From positions 186,001 to 250,000 of the forward strand of contig NZ_JAKVIL010000006.1 in assembly GCF_022601675.1 (NCBI RefSeq): a stretch of DNA of 64,000 bases. The letters are read 5' to 3'. Under the pieces are notes generated by a model that searched no databases, had not been told where the DNA came from, and saw only the letters and a list, made by a program, of their open reading frames with translations. A program made the position numbers and the translations under genes. Positions 42,766 through 51,617 of the stretch are shown here, one piece after another. Position 1 is the stretch's first letter. Every line of letters begins with the position of its first letter. Origin of the DNA: Ancylobacter gelatini (GTDB lineage Bacteria > Pseudomonadota > Alphaproteobacteria > Rhizobiales > Xanthobacteraceae).

Positions 42766-43025
42766 CATTTGGCGCGTGGCCGCGCCGGGCGTTGTGCCTC
42801 CGCGACGAGCCGGCACAGCGCGGCGTGCCGTGCCGCATCGTAGACGCCGCCGGCGCGGGCTGCCCGCCGCTCCGAGCGCAGCAGGCGGCGTAGGCTGGCC
42901 AGCTTCTCCTCGCCGGTGCCGCCGATGAACGGGCGCAACGCGTCCACCCGTGCGGCGATGGTGGCTTGAGGGTCTTCCACGCGCATGGCGCGGATGCGCC
43001 CGCTCCTCCGGTCTGCCTGCCGCAT
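42765..43025 (-). CDS. Small basic protein, unknown function
   Basis: An 86-residue Arg/Ala-rich, mostly helical protein (MRQADRRSGRIRAMRVEDPQATI... SLRRLLRSERRAARAGGVYDAARHAALCRLVAEAQ). An excellent AAGGAGG precedes the ATG at 43025, supporting expression. It lies between the MucR-type gene and the DnaA-like gene, divergent from the latter. Similar short proteins occur in Hyphomicrobiales; no role is known. Confidence 0.6.
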   Translation of the reverse strand: MRQADRRSGRIRAMRVEDPQATIAARVDALRPFIGGTGEEKLASLRRLLRSERRAARAGGVYDAARHAALCRLVAEAQRPARPRAK

Positions 43026-43212
43026 CGATCCTCCTTCGGGGTGCTGCGACGATTATCCGGCGGCTTGGATGGGTGCGGATAAAAATCCTATTCAAGGGTT
43101 GGAATTAGGGAGTTCGGGGGCGGAGATAGCGGACCGATCAAAAATCCTTTTTGAACTTGATGCTTCCGTCGGGCATGATAGGTTTATATTCCTTCAACCA
43201 AGAGGTGTGGTC

Positions 43213-43569
43213 ATGTTGTATGTTTCGCCTTCTGCTCTTGCGCCGCCGGATGCCCGGGCCTGTCTCATCTCAGCCCGAGCGGCAGCGCTGGCAGCGGGCG
43301 TCCCTCTGGGCGAACTGTTCCAGCCTTCTCGACGCAGCCGGGCCAGTGCCGGAGCGCGGGCGCTCGCCATGTATCTCGCCCATGTCGGGCTCGGCCTGCC
43401 GATTTCGCGGGTCGCTACGGGATTCGGCCGGCATCGGTCCACGGTGGTCCATGCCTGCCGGCGGATCGAGGAATCGCGCGAGGCGGTGAACTGGGACCTG
43501 CGGGTCGGAACGCTGGAAGACGAGGTGCGCCGCGCCACGGCAGGGGAGGCGGTGCGCCATGACGCATGA
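43213..43569 (+). CDS. DnaA-domain-IV-like helix-turn-helix protein
   Basis: A 118-residue protein whose central part matches the C-terminal DNA-binding domain of DnaA: SRRSRASAGARALAMYLAHVGLGLPISRVATGFGRHRSTVVHACRRIEES. The HRSTV...A-RRIE stretch corresponds to the DHTTV...A--KIE signature that reads the DnaA box, but the AAA+ ATPase domains are missing. It may bind DnaA boxes or related sites as a regulator. ATG 43213 has AGAGG upstream. It overlaps the DUF6456 gene by 11 bases, so the two are likely co-expressed. Confidence 0.85.
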   Translation: MLYVSPSALAPPDARACLISARAAALAAGVPLGELFQPSRRSRASAGARALAMYLAHVGLGLPISRVATGFGRHRSTVVHACRRIEESREAVNWDLRVGTLEDEVRRATAGEAVRHDA

Positions 43570-44113
43570 GCGCCGGATGGGGACGGTGGAGGTCGAACTT
43601 GAGGGCGTGCTTGCCGAGGTGGCGGTCGATCTCGAAGAGAGCCCGCTCGCCTGGCTGGCCAGCCGGCGCGCGCGCGACGGGCGGGCATTGATCGCGCCGC
43701 TGCAGCTTCTCGCCGGCGAGCGTCTGCGCGCCGATTTCACCCGCGCCCAGATGATGCCGCGCATGAGCGCGGACTGGAGCGGGGTTGGCGGTTCGGGCGG
43801 AAGGCGCGGCGCGACCGGCATGAACCTGTCGGATGTCGCGATCGCCGCCAAGCAGCGGCTGTCGAGGGCGCTGGAGGCGGCCGGGCCGGAATTTTCCGGG
43901 CTGCTGCTGGACGTGTGCTGCTTCCTGAAGGGAATGGAGCAGGTCGAGCGTGAGCGCCGCTGGCCGGCGCGCACGGCGAAGATCGTGCTGGGCCTCGGGC
44001 TCGACCGACTGGCGCGCCATTACGGTCTTGTCGCCGAGATGCGCGGGCCGGAGCGCGCGAGGTTGCAAAGCTGGTCCGCGCCGGCCGACGGGATGGGGGA
44101 GGCGGGGCGCTAG
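43559..44113 (+). CDS. DUF6456 domain protein
   Basis: A 184-residue basic protein with the DUF6456 core: SPLAWLASRRARDGRALIAPLQLLAGERLRADFTRAQM near residue 27 and RLSRALEAAGPEFSGLLLDVCCFLKGMEQVERERRWPARTAKIVLGLGLDRLARHYGL in the C-terminal half. The latter looks like a helix-turn-helix fold. Related alphaproteobacterial proteins are annotated as regulators or of unknown function. It is coupled to the DnaA-domain-IV-like gene, and converges on sufE 6 bases away. Confidence 0.85.
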   Translation: MTHERRMGTVEVELEGVLAEVAVDLEESPLAWLASRRARDGRALIAPLQLLAGERLRADFTRAQMMPRMSADWSGVGGSGGRRGATGMNLSDVAIAAKQRLSRALEAAGPEFSGLLLDVCCFLKGMEQVERERRWPARTAKIVLGLGLDRLARHYGLVAEMRGPERARLQSWSAPADGMGEAGR

Positions 44114-44119
44114 GCCGGC

Positions 44120-44551
44120 TCAGTTCGCGGGGGCGGCGAGCGCCCGCACGGCATCGGCGCGGATGCGCTCCACCATGGAGCGCAGCCCATTGGAGCGCTG
44201 CGGGGTCAGGTGGTCCTTGAGGCCGATGCGGCCGAACACGGTGGCGGGATCGATGACGGCGATCTCCGAGGCCGGCTTGTCGGAGTAGAGCGCCAGCAGG
44301 ATCGCGATGAGCCCGCGCACGATATGCGCGTCGGAATCGCCGAGAAAGCCGAGGTGCGGGCCGTCGGGCGTGGGCGTGGTGCGGCTGACCAGCCAGACCT
44401 GGCTGGCGCAGCCCTGCACCTTGGTCCGCTCGGTGCGCTCCTGCTCCGGGAAGGCCGGCAGCGTGCGCCCCAGCTCGATCAGATAGCGGTAGCGGTCATC
44501 CCAATTGTCCAGGAGCTCGAAGTCTTCGATGATGCTGTCGATCTTTGACAT
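44120..44551 (-). CDS. sufE: SufE family cysteine desulfuration protein
   Basis: A 143-residue protein that takes sulfane sulfur from SufS for Fe-S cluster assembly. DIIEDFELLDNWDDRYRYLIELGR-like opening, KVQGCASQVWLVSR with the active Cys (about 48), and SDAHIVRGLIAILLALYSDK are as in SufE. The suf operon itself is not in this window, which is common in alphaproteobacteria with extra SufE copies. Confidence 0.94.
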   Translation of the reverse strand: MSKIDSIIEDFELLDNWDDRYRYLIELGRTLPAFPEQERTERTKVQGCASQVWLVSRTTPTPDGPHLGFLGDSDAHIVRGLIAILLALYSDKPASEIAVIDPATVFGRIGLKDHLTPQRSNGLRSMVERIRADAVRALAAPAN

Positions 44552-44718
44552 CGCCCGCTCTTTGGCCGCGCGCCGTGCGCCTTGCCGGCATATAGGGGCG
44601 GTTGGGGGGCATGCGCAATGGCCGCGGCCCGCCGGCCTCGCCGGGCGGCGCCAGACATGTTACCCATCATGAAGTTGCGTGAAACGTTGTTGCCTAAGAC
44701 GTGGGAGGGCCTTCGGCC

Positions 44719-45276
44719 TTGATCCTGACCGACCGGGACCTTCGAGACGCGTTGCGCGAGGGGACGCTCAGCATCCTGCCCCCGCCGCCGCCGGAAGCCT
44801 ATGCGCCCAACGGCGTCGACCTGCGGCTCGACAGCCGGCTGACGCTCTACAATCCCCCGATCGAGGGCGAGGACCCGGTGATCGACCCCGCCGGGCCTGG
44901 CTATTCGTTCAAGGAGGCCATCGCCGCGATGGCCGGGGATATCGAGATAGGCGAGGACGGCTTCGTGCTCGATCCCGGCCGGCTGGTCCTTGGATGGACC
45001 TGGGAGAAGGTCGACCTCGGCTCCGGTGCCCGGCTCGCCGCCCGCGTCGAGGGCAAGAGTTCGCTGGCGCGGATCGGGCTGATCGTGCACCTCACCGCGC
45101 CGACCATCCATGCCGGCTCGACCGGGCGGATCCAGCTTGAAATCATCAATCTCGGCCCGCGCCCGATCCGGCTGCGCGCGGGCATGAAAGTGTGCCAGCT
45201 CATCGTCGAGCAGACGCTCGGCGTGCCCGAGCGCGCCTATGGCGGCCAGTTCGCCGGCCAGCGCGCGGCGGGGTGA
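44719..45276 (+). CDS. dcd: dCTP deaminase
   Basis: A 185-residue trimeric enzyme converting dCTP to dUTP for thymidylate synthesis. Nucleotide-binding RVEGKSSLARIGL, then TAPTIHAGSTGRIQLEI with the catalytic Glu, and MKVCQLIVEQTLG near the C-terminus fit the dCTP deaminase/dUTPase superfamily. It lacks the long insertion of bifunctional enzymes as far as I can see, but a 40-residue loop (about 45-85) is unusual. The start is TTG 44719 with GGGAGGG upstream; GTG 44701 is in frame. Confidence 0.85.
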   Translation: MILTDRDLRDALREGTLSILPPPPPEAYAPNGVDLRLDSRLTLYNPPIEGEDPVIDPAGPGYSFKEAIAAMAGDIEIGEDGFVLDPGRLVLGWTWEKVDLGSGARLAARVEGKSSLARIGLIVHLTAPTIHAGSTGRIQLEIINLGPRPIRLRAGMKVCQLIVEQTLGVPERAYGGQFAGQRAAG

Positions 45277-45305
45277 GGCGGCCTGACGCAGGAGCCTGCG
45301 CCGCG

Positions 45306-46385
45306 TCAGCCCGGCTCGTTCAGGCCGAGCACATGGGTCCGCTGGTAGTCCGTCGCCGCCCCGAGCAGCGCGTCGCGGCCGATGCGCCGGTAGATCGCGT
45401 AGCTGTCCCGCACGAAGTCGTCATGGCTCAGCGCCCTGCCGCGGTTCCACATCAATGACGGCGTCGGGTGGGTCTTGCCGTGATGTTGCATCAGGACGGG
45501 GTGAACCGGCCAGATCGGCCCGTTGACGAGCAGGTTCGGCGTGAGTTCGTGATCGTAATCGCGCACGGGGAGCCCTTCGGCACGCAGGAACTCGTCGGAG
45601 ACGTGCTTGAGCAGGCGCCCTCGGGGATGGTTGACCGTCATCATGAGCTGTTCGTCGCGCCAGATTTCCCGCGCAAAGGCACAGCTGCGCAGGTCGGCAT
45701 CTTCTTCGCGCCGCTCCCATTCGCGGAAGCTCTCCTCCGCCGCCTCGAAATAGCCGAGCTTGGCGAAGGTTTGCTCGTTGAAGGCCGCGAGGCAGCTGGC
45801 TTCGTCTAGGCCGGCGATAAAGCTCTGGAGTGCGATGCGCGAATGGTAGTCGCCGATCGGCGACTGGACGCGCTTTCCCATGGTGCCGAGATAGACGAGA
45901 TCGGGATGATCGCCCGAGAAGTGGATGGCGGTGTGCGTGTAGATCTTCTTGGAGCTGGAATAGCGCTCCTTGAGGCGCGCGGTGGAGATGCTCCCGAAAA
46001 GTTCGGACAGTCTGTGCGTGATGATGATGTCGGCATCGTCGCACAGAATGTCGAAGGCGCGCCGATGCTTGTGATAGTTCAACATCTCCAGGCCGAGAAC
46101 CGACGCGGCACAGCCCGACGCGATATGGCGGGCCAGATTGGGTGCCTGGCAGTTGCCGAGCACGAGAATACGTGGCTCGTCGGCCGAACGGGCGCCGCTG
46201 TGAAAGGTGGACGGCTCTGAGGCGATGAGCGTCTGCACCGACAACTCGCGGATGAGGTGCGTGAGCGCGCCGGCTGAAAATCCCCGCGCGGGCGCCGCCG
46301 CAGGCCGCAATACATAAAGCGGCTGAGCCGAGGCGCTGAGCCGCGCCTTTGCCAACCGTCGTATTTTCTTCAGTTCGGTCCTCAT
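45306..46385 (-). CDS. WcbI-type polysaccharide biosynthesis enzyme
   Basis: A 359-residue protein with the WcbI signature ILVLGNCQAPNLARHIA near residue 74, followed by LNYHKHRRAFDILCDDADIIITHRL. WcbI was found in Burkholderia capsule clusters and binds coenzyme A; it is thought to modify capsule sugars. The later HSRIALQSFIAG, VNHPRGRLLKHVSDEFLR and PIWPVHP segments lie in its C-terminal half. It stands alone with no glycosyltransferase neighbours, which is unusual. The N-terminus is basic (RTELKKIRRLAKARL), with no signal peptide. Confidence 0.75.
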   Translation of the reverse strand: MRTELKKIRRLAKARLSASAQPLYVLRPAAAPARGFSAGALTHLIRELSVQTLIASEPSTFHSGARSADEPRILVLGNCQAPNLARHIASGCAASVLGLEMLNYHKHRRAFDILCDDADIIITHRLSELFGSISTARLKERYSSSKKIYTHTAIHFSGDHPDLVYLGTMGKRVQSPIGDYHSRIALQSFIAGLDEASCLAAFNEQTFAKLGYFEAAEESFREWERREEDADLRSCAFAREIWRDEQLMMTVNHPRGRLLKHVSDEFLRAEGLPVRDYDHELTPNLLVNGPIWPVHPVLMQHHGKTHPTPSLMWNRGRALSHDDFVRDSYAIYRRIGRDALLGAATDYQRTHVLGLNEPG

Positions 46386-46466
46386 TCACGCCATCCGCAA
46401 GGCACGCCGCGCCGGTTTGGCCCGACTATCCGCCGCGGCTTGTTAAGAAACCGCCGCCGGCCGCGC

Positions 46467-47231
46467 TCAGTTTCCGACCAGCGTCGAGCGCGTCAGGCGG
46501 CGAACCGCGAGGTTGACCCGCTCCTCGTCGCGGCGGAAGCGCTCGACGCTCTGGCCGGTATAGAGCAGATGCCGGTGGCTTGCCTCTTCCGCCGCCCTCC
46601 GGTCGCCCGCGATGACCGCCTGCCCGATGGCGAGGTGCTGGCTGAGCAGGTCGTCACGAAATTCCGCGAGCGCGAAGAGCTTGGTGCGGTTGAAGAAAAT
46701 GTCACGGCGCAGCATTTCCGAGAAGGCCCGCATGACATGAAGAATGACCAGATTATGCGACGCGCCATAGATCAGGCGGTGCAGCACGATGTCGGCCTCG
46801 GCCTCGCGCGTGGCGTCCCGCGCCTCATGCGCCGCCTGCATCTCAGTGAGGCATTCGGCGATGGCCTGGCGCTCAGGCTCGGTCGCACGCAGCGCGGCAA
46901 GGCCCGTTGCCTTGCGCTCCACGGATTCGCGATACTCGAAATAATCGGCGGTGACGCGGTCGCTGGACTGCAACAGGTTGGCCAGCGGATCGGTCAGCGG
47001 GGCCAGGAACTGCGTCACCCGCGTGCCGTCGCGGCTGGTGGCGAGCAGGCCCCGCGCCTCCAGCATCTGCAACGCGTCGCGCAGAGAGGGGCGGGAGACT
47101 TCGAGCCGTTCCGCGAGATCGCGCTCGCTGGCCAGCCGTTCACCAGGCCGAAGCACGCCTTCCAGTATCAACCGCTCGATATGCTCGGCGATGGTCTCCG
47201 CCAGCTTTGGCGCGCGCAGCCCTTCGGACAT
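46467..47231 (-). CDS. GntR family regulator, FCD (FadR/PdhR) type
   Basis: A 254-residue repressor. An N-terminal winged helix (AETIAEHIERLILEGVLRPGERLASERDLAERLEVSRPSLRDALQMLEARGLL) is followed by an all-helical FCD domain with probable metal-binding residues in VERKATGLAALRA, DIVLHRLIYGASHN and EASHRHLLYTGQ. It resembles PdhR, GlcC and LldR, which sense carboxylates. TGGTAA-N7-TTACCA lies about 95 bases upstream and may be its operator. No catabolic gene is adjacent, so the effector is unknown. Confidence 0.9.
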   Translation of the reverse strand: MSEGLRAPKLAETIAEHIERLILEGVLRPGERLASERDLAERLEVSRPSLRDALQMLEARGLLATSRDGTRVTQFLAPLTDPLANLLQSSDRVTADYFEYRESVERKATGLAALRATEPERQAIAECLTEMQAAHEARDATREAEADIVLHRLIYGASHNLVILHVMRAFSEMLRRDIFFNRTKLFALAEFRDDLLSQHLAIGQAVIAGDRRAAEEASHRHLLYTGQSVERFRRDEERVNLAVRRLTRSTLVGN

Positions 47232-47323
47232 TCGTCCTCTTCCACTTCTTACTGGCTCTTGTTCTTTGTTTTCAGCGTCGGTACGGGCACCTACGCCGCC
47301 ATCATCGCGCCAATCGGCCCGGT

Positions 47324-47342
47324 TGGTAAGATGGATTTACCA
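47324..47342. promoter_or_regulatory. Candidate GntR operator TGGTAA-N7-TTACCA
   Basis: Perfect 6-base inverted arms at 47324-47329 and 47337-47342, just upstream of the GntR gene and next to the 3' end of the YcgN-type gene. FadR-subfamily sites often contain TGGT and ACCA arms, usually more closely spaced. Confidence 0.35.
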
Positions 47343-47343
47343 T

Positions 47344-47925
47344 TTATCCCTTCCGGCCGTCGGCTTCCCTGGCGACACCGTCTTTGCGCCCCGTCGCGTC
47401 CGTCTTTCGTGCCGACGCGGGCCGTATCCGGCTGGCCGCCCCACGCGGCAGTCGCAGCGGCCAGCGCACCATGTGGTCGATGAAATCCTCCAGCGGCAAT
47501 TCGTCCTCCAGCGCCGCGACACGCGAGCGCACGGAGACGCCGGCGGCATGCACGCTGTCGCGGTCGCCCGACACCAAGGGGTGCCACCAGTAGAGTTCGC
47601 GGCCCTCTTCGATCAGCCGGTAGCCGCAGGAGGGCGGCAGCCAGTCGAGCGCGCGCACCGTCTCGGGGGTGAGGCGCACGCAGTCGGGCACCTGCGCCTG
47701 CCGGTTGGGGTAGTCCCGGCAATTGCAGTTCACGTCATCGAGCAGCTTGCAGCCGATGTCGGTATAGGCGATCGCCTCGGTATCCTCGTCCTGCAGCTTG
47801 ACGAGGCAGCAGCGCCCGCAGCCATCGCACAGGCTCTCCCATTCGTCCGGGGACATCTGTTCGAGGGTCTTGGTCTGCCAGAAGGGTGGTTCGTCGTGCA
47901 GGTCGTCTTGGGAGGGCAGGCTCAT
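47344..47925 (-). CDS. YcgN family cysteine-cluster protein (UPF0260)
   Basis: A 193-residue protein with the family Cys cluster [11 protein letters not shown] near residue 33 and further Cys in [24 protein letters not shown] and PPSCGYRL, eight or more in all, consistent with a zinc or Fe-S site. It starts [20 protein letters not shown], as in YcgN. The C-terminal 25 residues are basic and not conserved. Molecular role unknown. Confidence 0.9.
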   Translation of the reverse strand: MSLPSQDDLHDEPPFWQTKTLEQMSPDEWESLCDGCGRCCLVKLQDEDTEAIAYTDIGCKLLDDVNCNCRDYPNRQAQVPDCVRLTPETVRALDWLPPSCGYRLIEEGRELYWWHPLVSGDRDSVHAAGVSVRSRVAALEDELPLEDFIDHMVRWPLRLPRGAASRIRPASARKTDATGRKDGVAREADGRKG

Positions 47926-48114
47926 TCGTCATTCCATGGCACCGGGCGTGCGCATCCGCAATCGCGGCATTCATCGCGCTTTCACCCTTCGGCAATCAAA
48001 CATTAGATAGCGTTGGCGCGCTGTGATAGCGAGCCCCGTGGCCTCCCTCGTATGGTGGGGCCGGCTTCGCTATAAGGTGTGGCGGGGCGAGGAAGCTTCT
48101 CGGAGAGGCGCGAA

Positions 48115-50322
48115 TTGGACGACACGCCGAAGGCGGATGAACCGACGACGCCGGCTCCCGAGCCGGCCGAAGGTTCGGCGCGCGGGAAGAAACTGAAGAA
48201 CGCGCTGCTGGCGCTCGATTCCTGGATCGATAGTTCGATCTACGGGGCGGGCGTGCGGCTGCGCGCGATGTGGGAGAGCTTCGTCGCCTTCTCCGAGCGC
48301 TTCAATCTGCAGGGCCCGGCACGCTGGGGCGTGGAGATCGCCTCCGAGGGCATGACCTGGGGCGCGGTGGGCGCGGTGCTGATGCTGGCGCTCGCGGTGC
48401 CGGCGTTCCGCGAAACCTCCGACGACTGGCTCAAGCGCGCCGAGTTGTCGGTCACCTTCCTCGACCGCTACGGCAACGCGATCGGCGAGCGCGGCATCCG
48501 CCACAACGACACGGTGCCGCTGGAGGAGTTTCCGGACCATCTGATCAAGGCGGTGCTGGCGACCGAGGACCGGCGGTTCTACGACCATTTCGGCATCGAC
48601 ATTCCCGGCACCTTCCGCGCCGTGCTGTCGAATGCGCGGGCGGGCGGCGTGGTGCAGGGCGGCTCCTCGCTCACCCAGCAGCTCGCCAAGAACCTGTTCC
48701 TGTCCAATGAGCGCACGCTGGAGCGCAAGATCAAGGAAGCGTTCCTGGCACTGTGGCTGGAGTTCCACCTCACCAAGAACCAGATCCTCAAGCTCTATCT
48801 CGACCGCGCCTATATGGGCGGCGGTTCCTTCGGCGTGGACGCCGCGGCGCAGTATTATTTCGGCAAGTCCGCCCGCGACGTGACGCTGGCGGAAGCCGCG
48901 ATGCTGGCGGGCCTGTTCAAGGCGCCCTCGAAATTCGCGCCTCACGTCAACCTGCCGGCGGCGCGTGGGCGCGCCAGCGTGGTGCTCGACAATCTGGTCG
49001 ATGCCGGCTTCATGACGGAAGGCCAGGTGTTCGGCGCCCGCCGCAATCCGGCGACCCCGGTCGACCGCAAGCTCGACGACGTGCCCGAATATTATCTCGA
49101 CTACGCCTTCGACGAGGTGAAACGGATCGTCGACACCTTGCCCAAGGGCTATGCCGAGCGTTCCTTCGTGGTGCGAACCGCGCTCGACCCGAACATCCAG
49201 AAGGCGGCCGATACGGCGGTGCGCGATTCCCTGCGCGAATTCGGCAAGGATTACGGCGCCAAGCAGGCGGCGATGGTGGTGATGGAGCCCAATGGCTCGG
49301 TGCGCGCCATGGTCGGCGGGCGCGACTATGGCGAGAGCCAGTTCAACCGCGCCACCGACGCGCTGCGCCAGCCCGGCTCGTCGTTCAAGCCCTTCGTCTA
49401 CACCGCCGCGCTGATGACCGGGAAATACAAGCCCAACACCATCGTGGTCGACGGCCCGATCTGCATCGGCAACTGGTGCCCGCAGAATTATGGCCGTTCC
49501 TATGCCGGCTCGCTGCCGCTGATCACCGCGCTGACGCGCTCGCTCAACACCGTGGCGGTGAAGCTCGCCGAGGCGATCGGGCGCGGGCGGATCGTCGACC
49601 TCGCCCATGCCATGGGCCTGCACACCGAACTCAAGATTACCCGCGCCCTGCCGCTCGGCGCGGCCGAGGTGACGGTGGTGGACATGACCGCGGCCTATGC
49701 CGTGTTCGCCAATGGCGGCGTCTCGGTCGAGCCTCACGCCGTGGTCGAGATGCGTACTCCTGCCGGCGAGCCGGTGTGGAACTTCGCCCAGAGCGCGCCC
49801 ACCCCGCGCCAGATCATCCCGCCGGAGATCATCGGCATGATCAACCCGATGCTGAACAGCGTGGTGGAGAACGGCACCGGCCGGCGCGCCATGCTGCCGG
49901 GCACCAAGGTCTCGGGCAAGACCGGTACCACCAATGCCTATCGCGACGCGTGGTTCATGGGGTTCACCGGCAATTATGTCGGCGGCATCTGGTTCGGCAA
50001 TGACGACTACACCTCGACCAAGAAGATGACCGGCGGCTCGTTGCCGGCGATGACCTGGCAGAAGGTGATGGCCTTTGCCCATCAGGGCATCGAACTGAAG
50101 CCGACGCCGGGCCTCGGCAACCAGCCGGCGCCCAAGCTCGACGGCGCGGTGGCGCAGGCGACGCCGCTGGAGATCGACGGTGTGCAGCGCCCGGTCACGC
50201 TGTCGCCGGTTTCCGCCGCGCGGCTGATGAAGCTGTCCGCGCAGATGCGCGAGGCCGCCCAGCAGCCGCCGCGCCAACCCACCGCCTCGATCGATCTCGG
50301 CGCGGCGACCGGCAATAATTGA
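48115..50322 (+). CDS. Class A penicillin-binding protein (PBP1A-like)
   Basis: A bifunctional peptidoglycan synthase of about 735 residues, anchored in the inner membrane. A cytoplasmic Pro-rich tail (about 1-90) precedes one membrane helix (GAVGAVLMLALAVPAF). The glycosyltransferase domain has ATEDRRFYDHFGIDIPG with catalytic Glu and GGSSLTQQLAKNLFLS. The transpeptidase domain has SSFK (active Ser, in RQPGSSFKPFVY), SLN and KTGTT. Start TTG 48115 has GGAGAGG upstream; an in-frame GTG at 48079 is possible. It heads the operon with DUF1214 and DUF1254 genes. Confidence 0.92.
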   Translation: MDDTPKADEPTTPAPEPAEGSARGKKLKNALLALDSWIDSSIYGAGVRLRAMWESFVAFSERFNLQGPARWGVEIASEGMTWGAVGAVLMLALAVPAFRETSDDWLKRAELSVTFLDRYGNAIGERGIRHNDTVPLEEFPDHLIKAVLATEDRRFYDHFGIDIPGTFRAVLSNARAGGVVQGGSSLTQQLAKNLFLSNERTLERKIKEAFLALWLEFHLTKNQILKLYLDRAYMGGGSFGVDAAAQYYFGKSARDVTLAEAAMLAGLFKAPSKFAPHVNLPAARGRASVVLDNLVDAGFMTEGQVFGARRNPATPVDRKLDDVPEYYLDYAFDEVKRIVDTLPKGYAERSFVVRTALDPNIQKAADTAVRDSLREFGKDYGAKQAAMVVMEPNGSVRAMVGGRDYGESQFNRATDALRQPGSSFKPFVYTAALMTGKYKPNTIVVDGPICIGNWCPQNYGRSYAGSLPLITALTRSLNTVAVKLAEAIGRGRIVDLAHAMGLHTELKITRALPLGAAEVTVVDMTAAYAVFANGGVSVEPHAVVEMRTPAGEPVWNFAQSAPTPRQIIPPEIIGMINPMLNSVVENGTGRRAMLPGTKVSGKTGTTNAYRDAWFMGFTGNYVGGIWFGNDDYTSTKKMTGGSLPAMTWQKVMAFAHQGIELKPTPGLGNQPAPKLDGAVAQATPLEIDGVQRPVTLSPVSAARLMKLSAQMREAAQQPPRQPTASIDLGAATGNN

Positions 50323-50350
50323 CCCATTCCCCGCCAGCCGCCCGCGAAGG

Positions 50351-50959
50351 GTGGCCGGCTCGTTTCAGCGGACCCTGCCCACCTTGCGCGCACTGCTCCT
50401 GATACTGACCCTGCTGCTCGGCGCTGCCATAGGTCTCGCGCTGACCTGGACCACGACCATGGGCGGCTATGGCCCCGGCGTGGTGCAGGCCGGCCCGTGG
50501 CGGGTCTGGCCCAAGGCCGGGACCGAGGAGGCCGACCCCTATGCACGCGCCGCCCTGGCACGCACCGGGGAACTGCCGCTTGAGCTGGCCGATGGGCTCG
50601 CCTTTATCGCCACGGTGGACGACGCCGGCCGCGCGCTGGATGGGCGCTGCGAACTCCGGCTCACGGGCGCGATCCCGCAGGCGCGCTACTGGACGCTGAC
50701 CGTGACCGACGCCGATGGCGGGCTGATCGAGCACAGTTCCGAGCGGAACGGCTTCACCAGCGCCGAGGTGGTGTGGAACCGCGACGGCACGCTGGATGTC
50801 GCGCTGGGGCCGCGCGCGCGGGCCGGGAACTGGCTGCCGACCGGGGGCGCGGCCCGCATCGGGCTGACGCTCCGGCTTTATGATACGCCGTTCGGCCTCG
50901 CCGCGCGCGACAGCGACGCCCCGGTCATGCCGCGCCTCATCACCGAGCGCTGCCCGTGA
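50351..50959 (+). CDS. DUF1214 domain protein
   Basis: A 202-residue protein with one N-terminal membrane helix (LRALLLILTLLLGAAIGLALTW) and a periplasmic domain of the DUF1214 type: CELRLTGAIPQARYWTLTVTDADGG, SSAEVV-like FTSAEVVWNRDGTLDVALG and WLPTGGAARIGLTLRLYDTP. The start is GTG 50351, 28 bases after the penicillin-binding protein gene. DUF1214 and DUF1254 domains are usually paired, here as two adjacent genes. Function unknown; a cell-wall role is suggested only by position. Confidence 0.82.
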   Translation: MAGSFQRTLPTLRALLLILTLLLGAAIGLALTWTTTMGGYGPGVVQAGPWRVWPKAGTEEADPYARAALARTGELPLELADGLAFIATVDDAGRALDGRCELRLTGAIPQARYWTLTVTDADGGLIEHSSERNGFTSAEVVWNRDGTLDVALGPRARAGNWLPTGGAARIGLTLRLYDTPFGLAARDSDAPVMPRLITERCP

Positions 50960-50966
50960 GACAGTC

Positions 50967-51617
50967 ATGAGCACCACCCCGTCTCCCACGACCCCGCCCC
51001 ACGGCACGTCGTCGCGCTTCATCCCGCGCCCGCCTACGTTGTTGAAGCGGCTCGCCGATTCCTGGCTGGGGCTGCGCTGGCTGATCATGCCGGTGCTGGT
51101 GGCGCTGGTGCTCGGCGCCCTGGTGCATCTGGTCACGGTACTGATCCTGCCCTTCTATGCCGAGCAGGACGGCTATGCCCGCCTCGCCGCCGTGGGCGAA
51201 CCGAACGAGATGGTGCTGCTGGACGACCCCTCTGCCAAGAGCGGCGTGCTGCCCAGGATGGACCCGGCCTTCGTGACCGCCGCCTGCGTCTACGACCTCA
51301 GCGAGGGGCCGCTGAAGGTGCGTGCGCCGGTGACGGACGATTACGCTTCGATCTCCTTCTTCACCCGCCATGGCGTCCCGTTCTACGCGATCAACGATCG
51401 CACCGCCGGCCGCGACATGGTGGAACTCGACCTGATGAACGCCAAGCAGAAGGCGGGCCTGCCGGAGAATGACGAGGTGACGGCGGCCGACCAACTCGTG
51501 GTCGAATCGCCCACCGACCAGGGCATCGTGCTGGTGCGCGCGCTGGTGCGCGAGCCCGGTGCGCGCGAGCAGGTGAGGACGCTGGTCGAAACGGCGATGT
51601 GCGCGCCGAGCTTATGA
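50967..51617 (+). CDS. DUF1254 domain membrane protein
   Basis: A 216-residue protein with one membrane helix (LIMPVLVALVLGALVHLVTVLILPFYA, about 37-62) and a periplasmic DUF1254-like domain including LPRMDPAFVTAACVYDLSEGPLKVRAPVTDDYASISFF and AADQLVVESPTDQGIVLVRALV. It starts 7 bases after the DUF1214 gene, the usual partner. The last 6 bases overlap a convergent small ORF. Confidence 0.82.
   Translation: MSTTPSPTTPPHGTSSRFIPRPPTLLKRLADSWLGLRWLIMPVLVALVLGALVHLVTVLILPFYAEQDGYARLAAVGEPNEMVLLDDPSAKSGVLPRMDPAFVTAACVYDLSEGPLKVRAPVTDDYASISFFTRHGVPFYAINDRTAGRDMVELDLMNAKQKAGLPENDEVTAADQLVVESPTDQGIVLVRALVREPGAREQVRTLVETAMCAPSL

Noticed and set aside
42765-43025. Considered as a phage or toxin-antitoxin component next to the MucR gene
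   Set aside because: No partner gene, toxin fold or operator is visible, so it is listed only as a small protein of unknown function.
48070-50277. A 735-codon frame antisense to the penicillin-binding protein gene
   Set aside because: Arg/His/Gly-rich shadow; the sense frame has every class A PBP motif.
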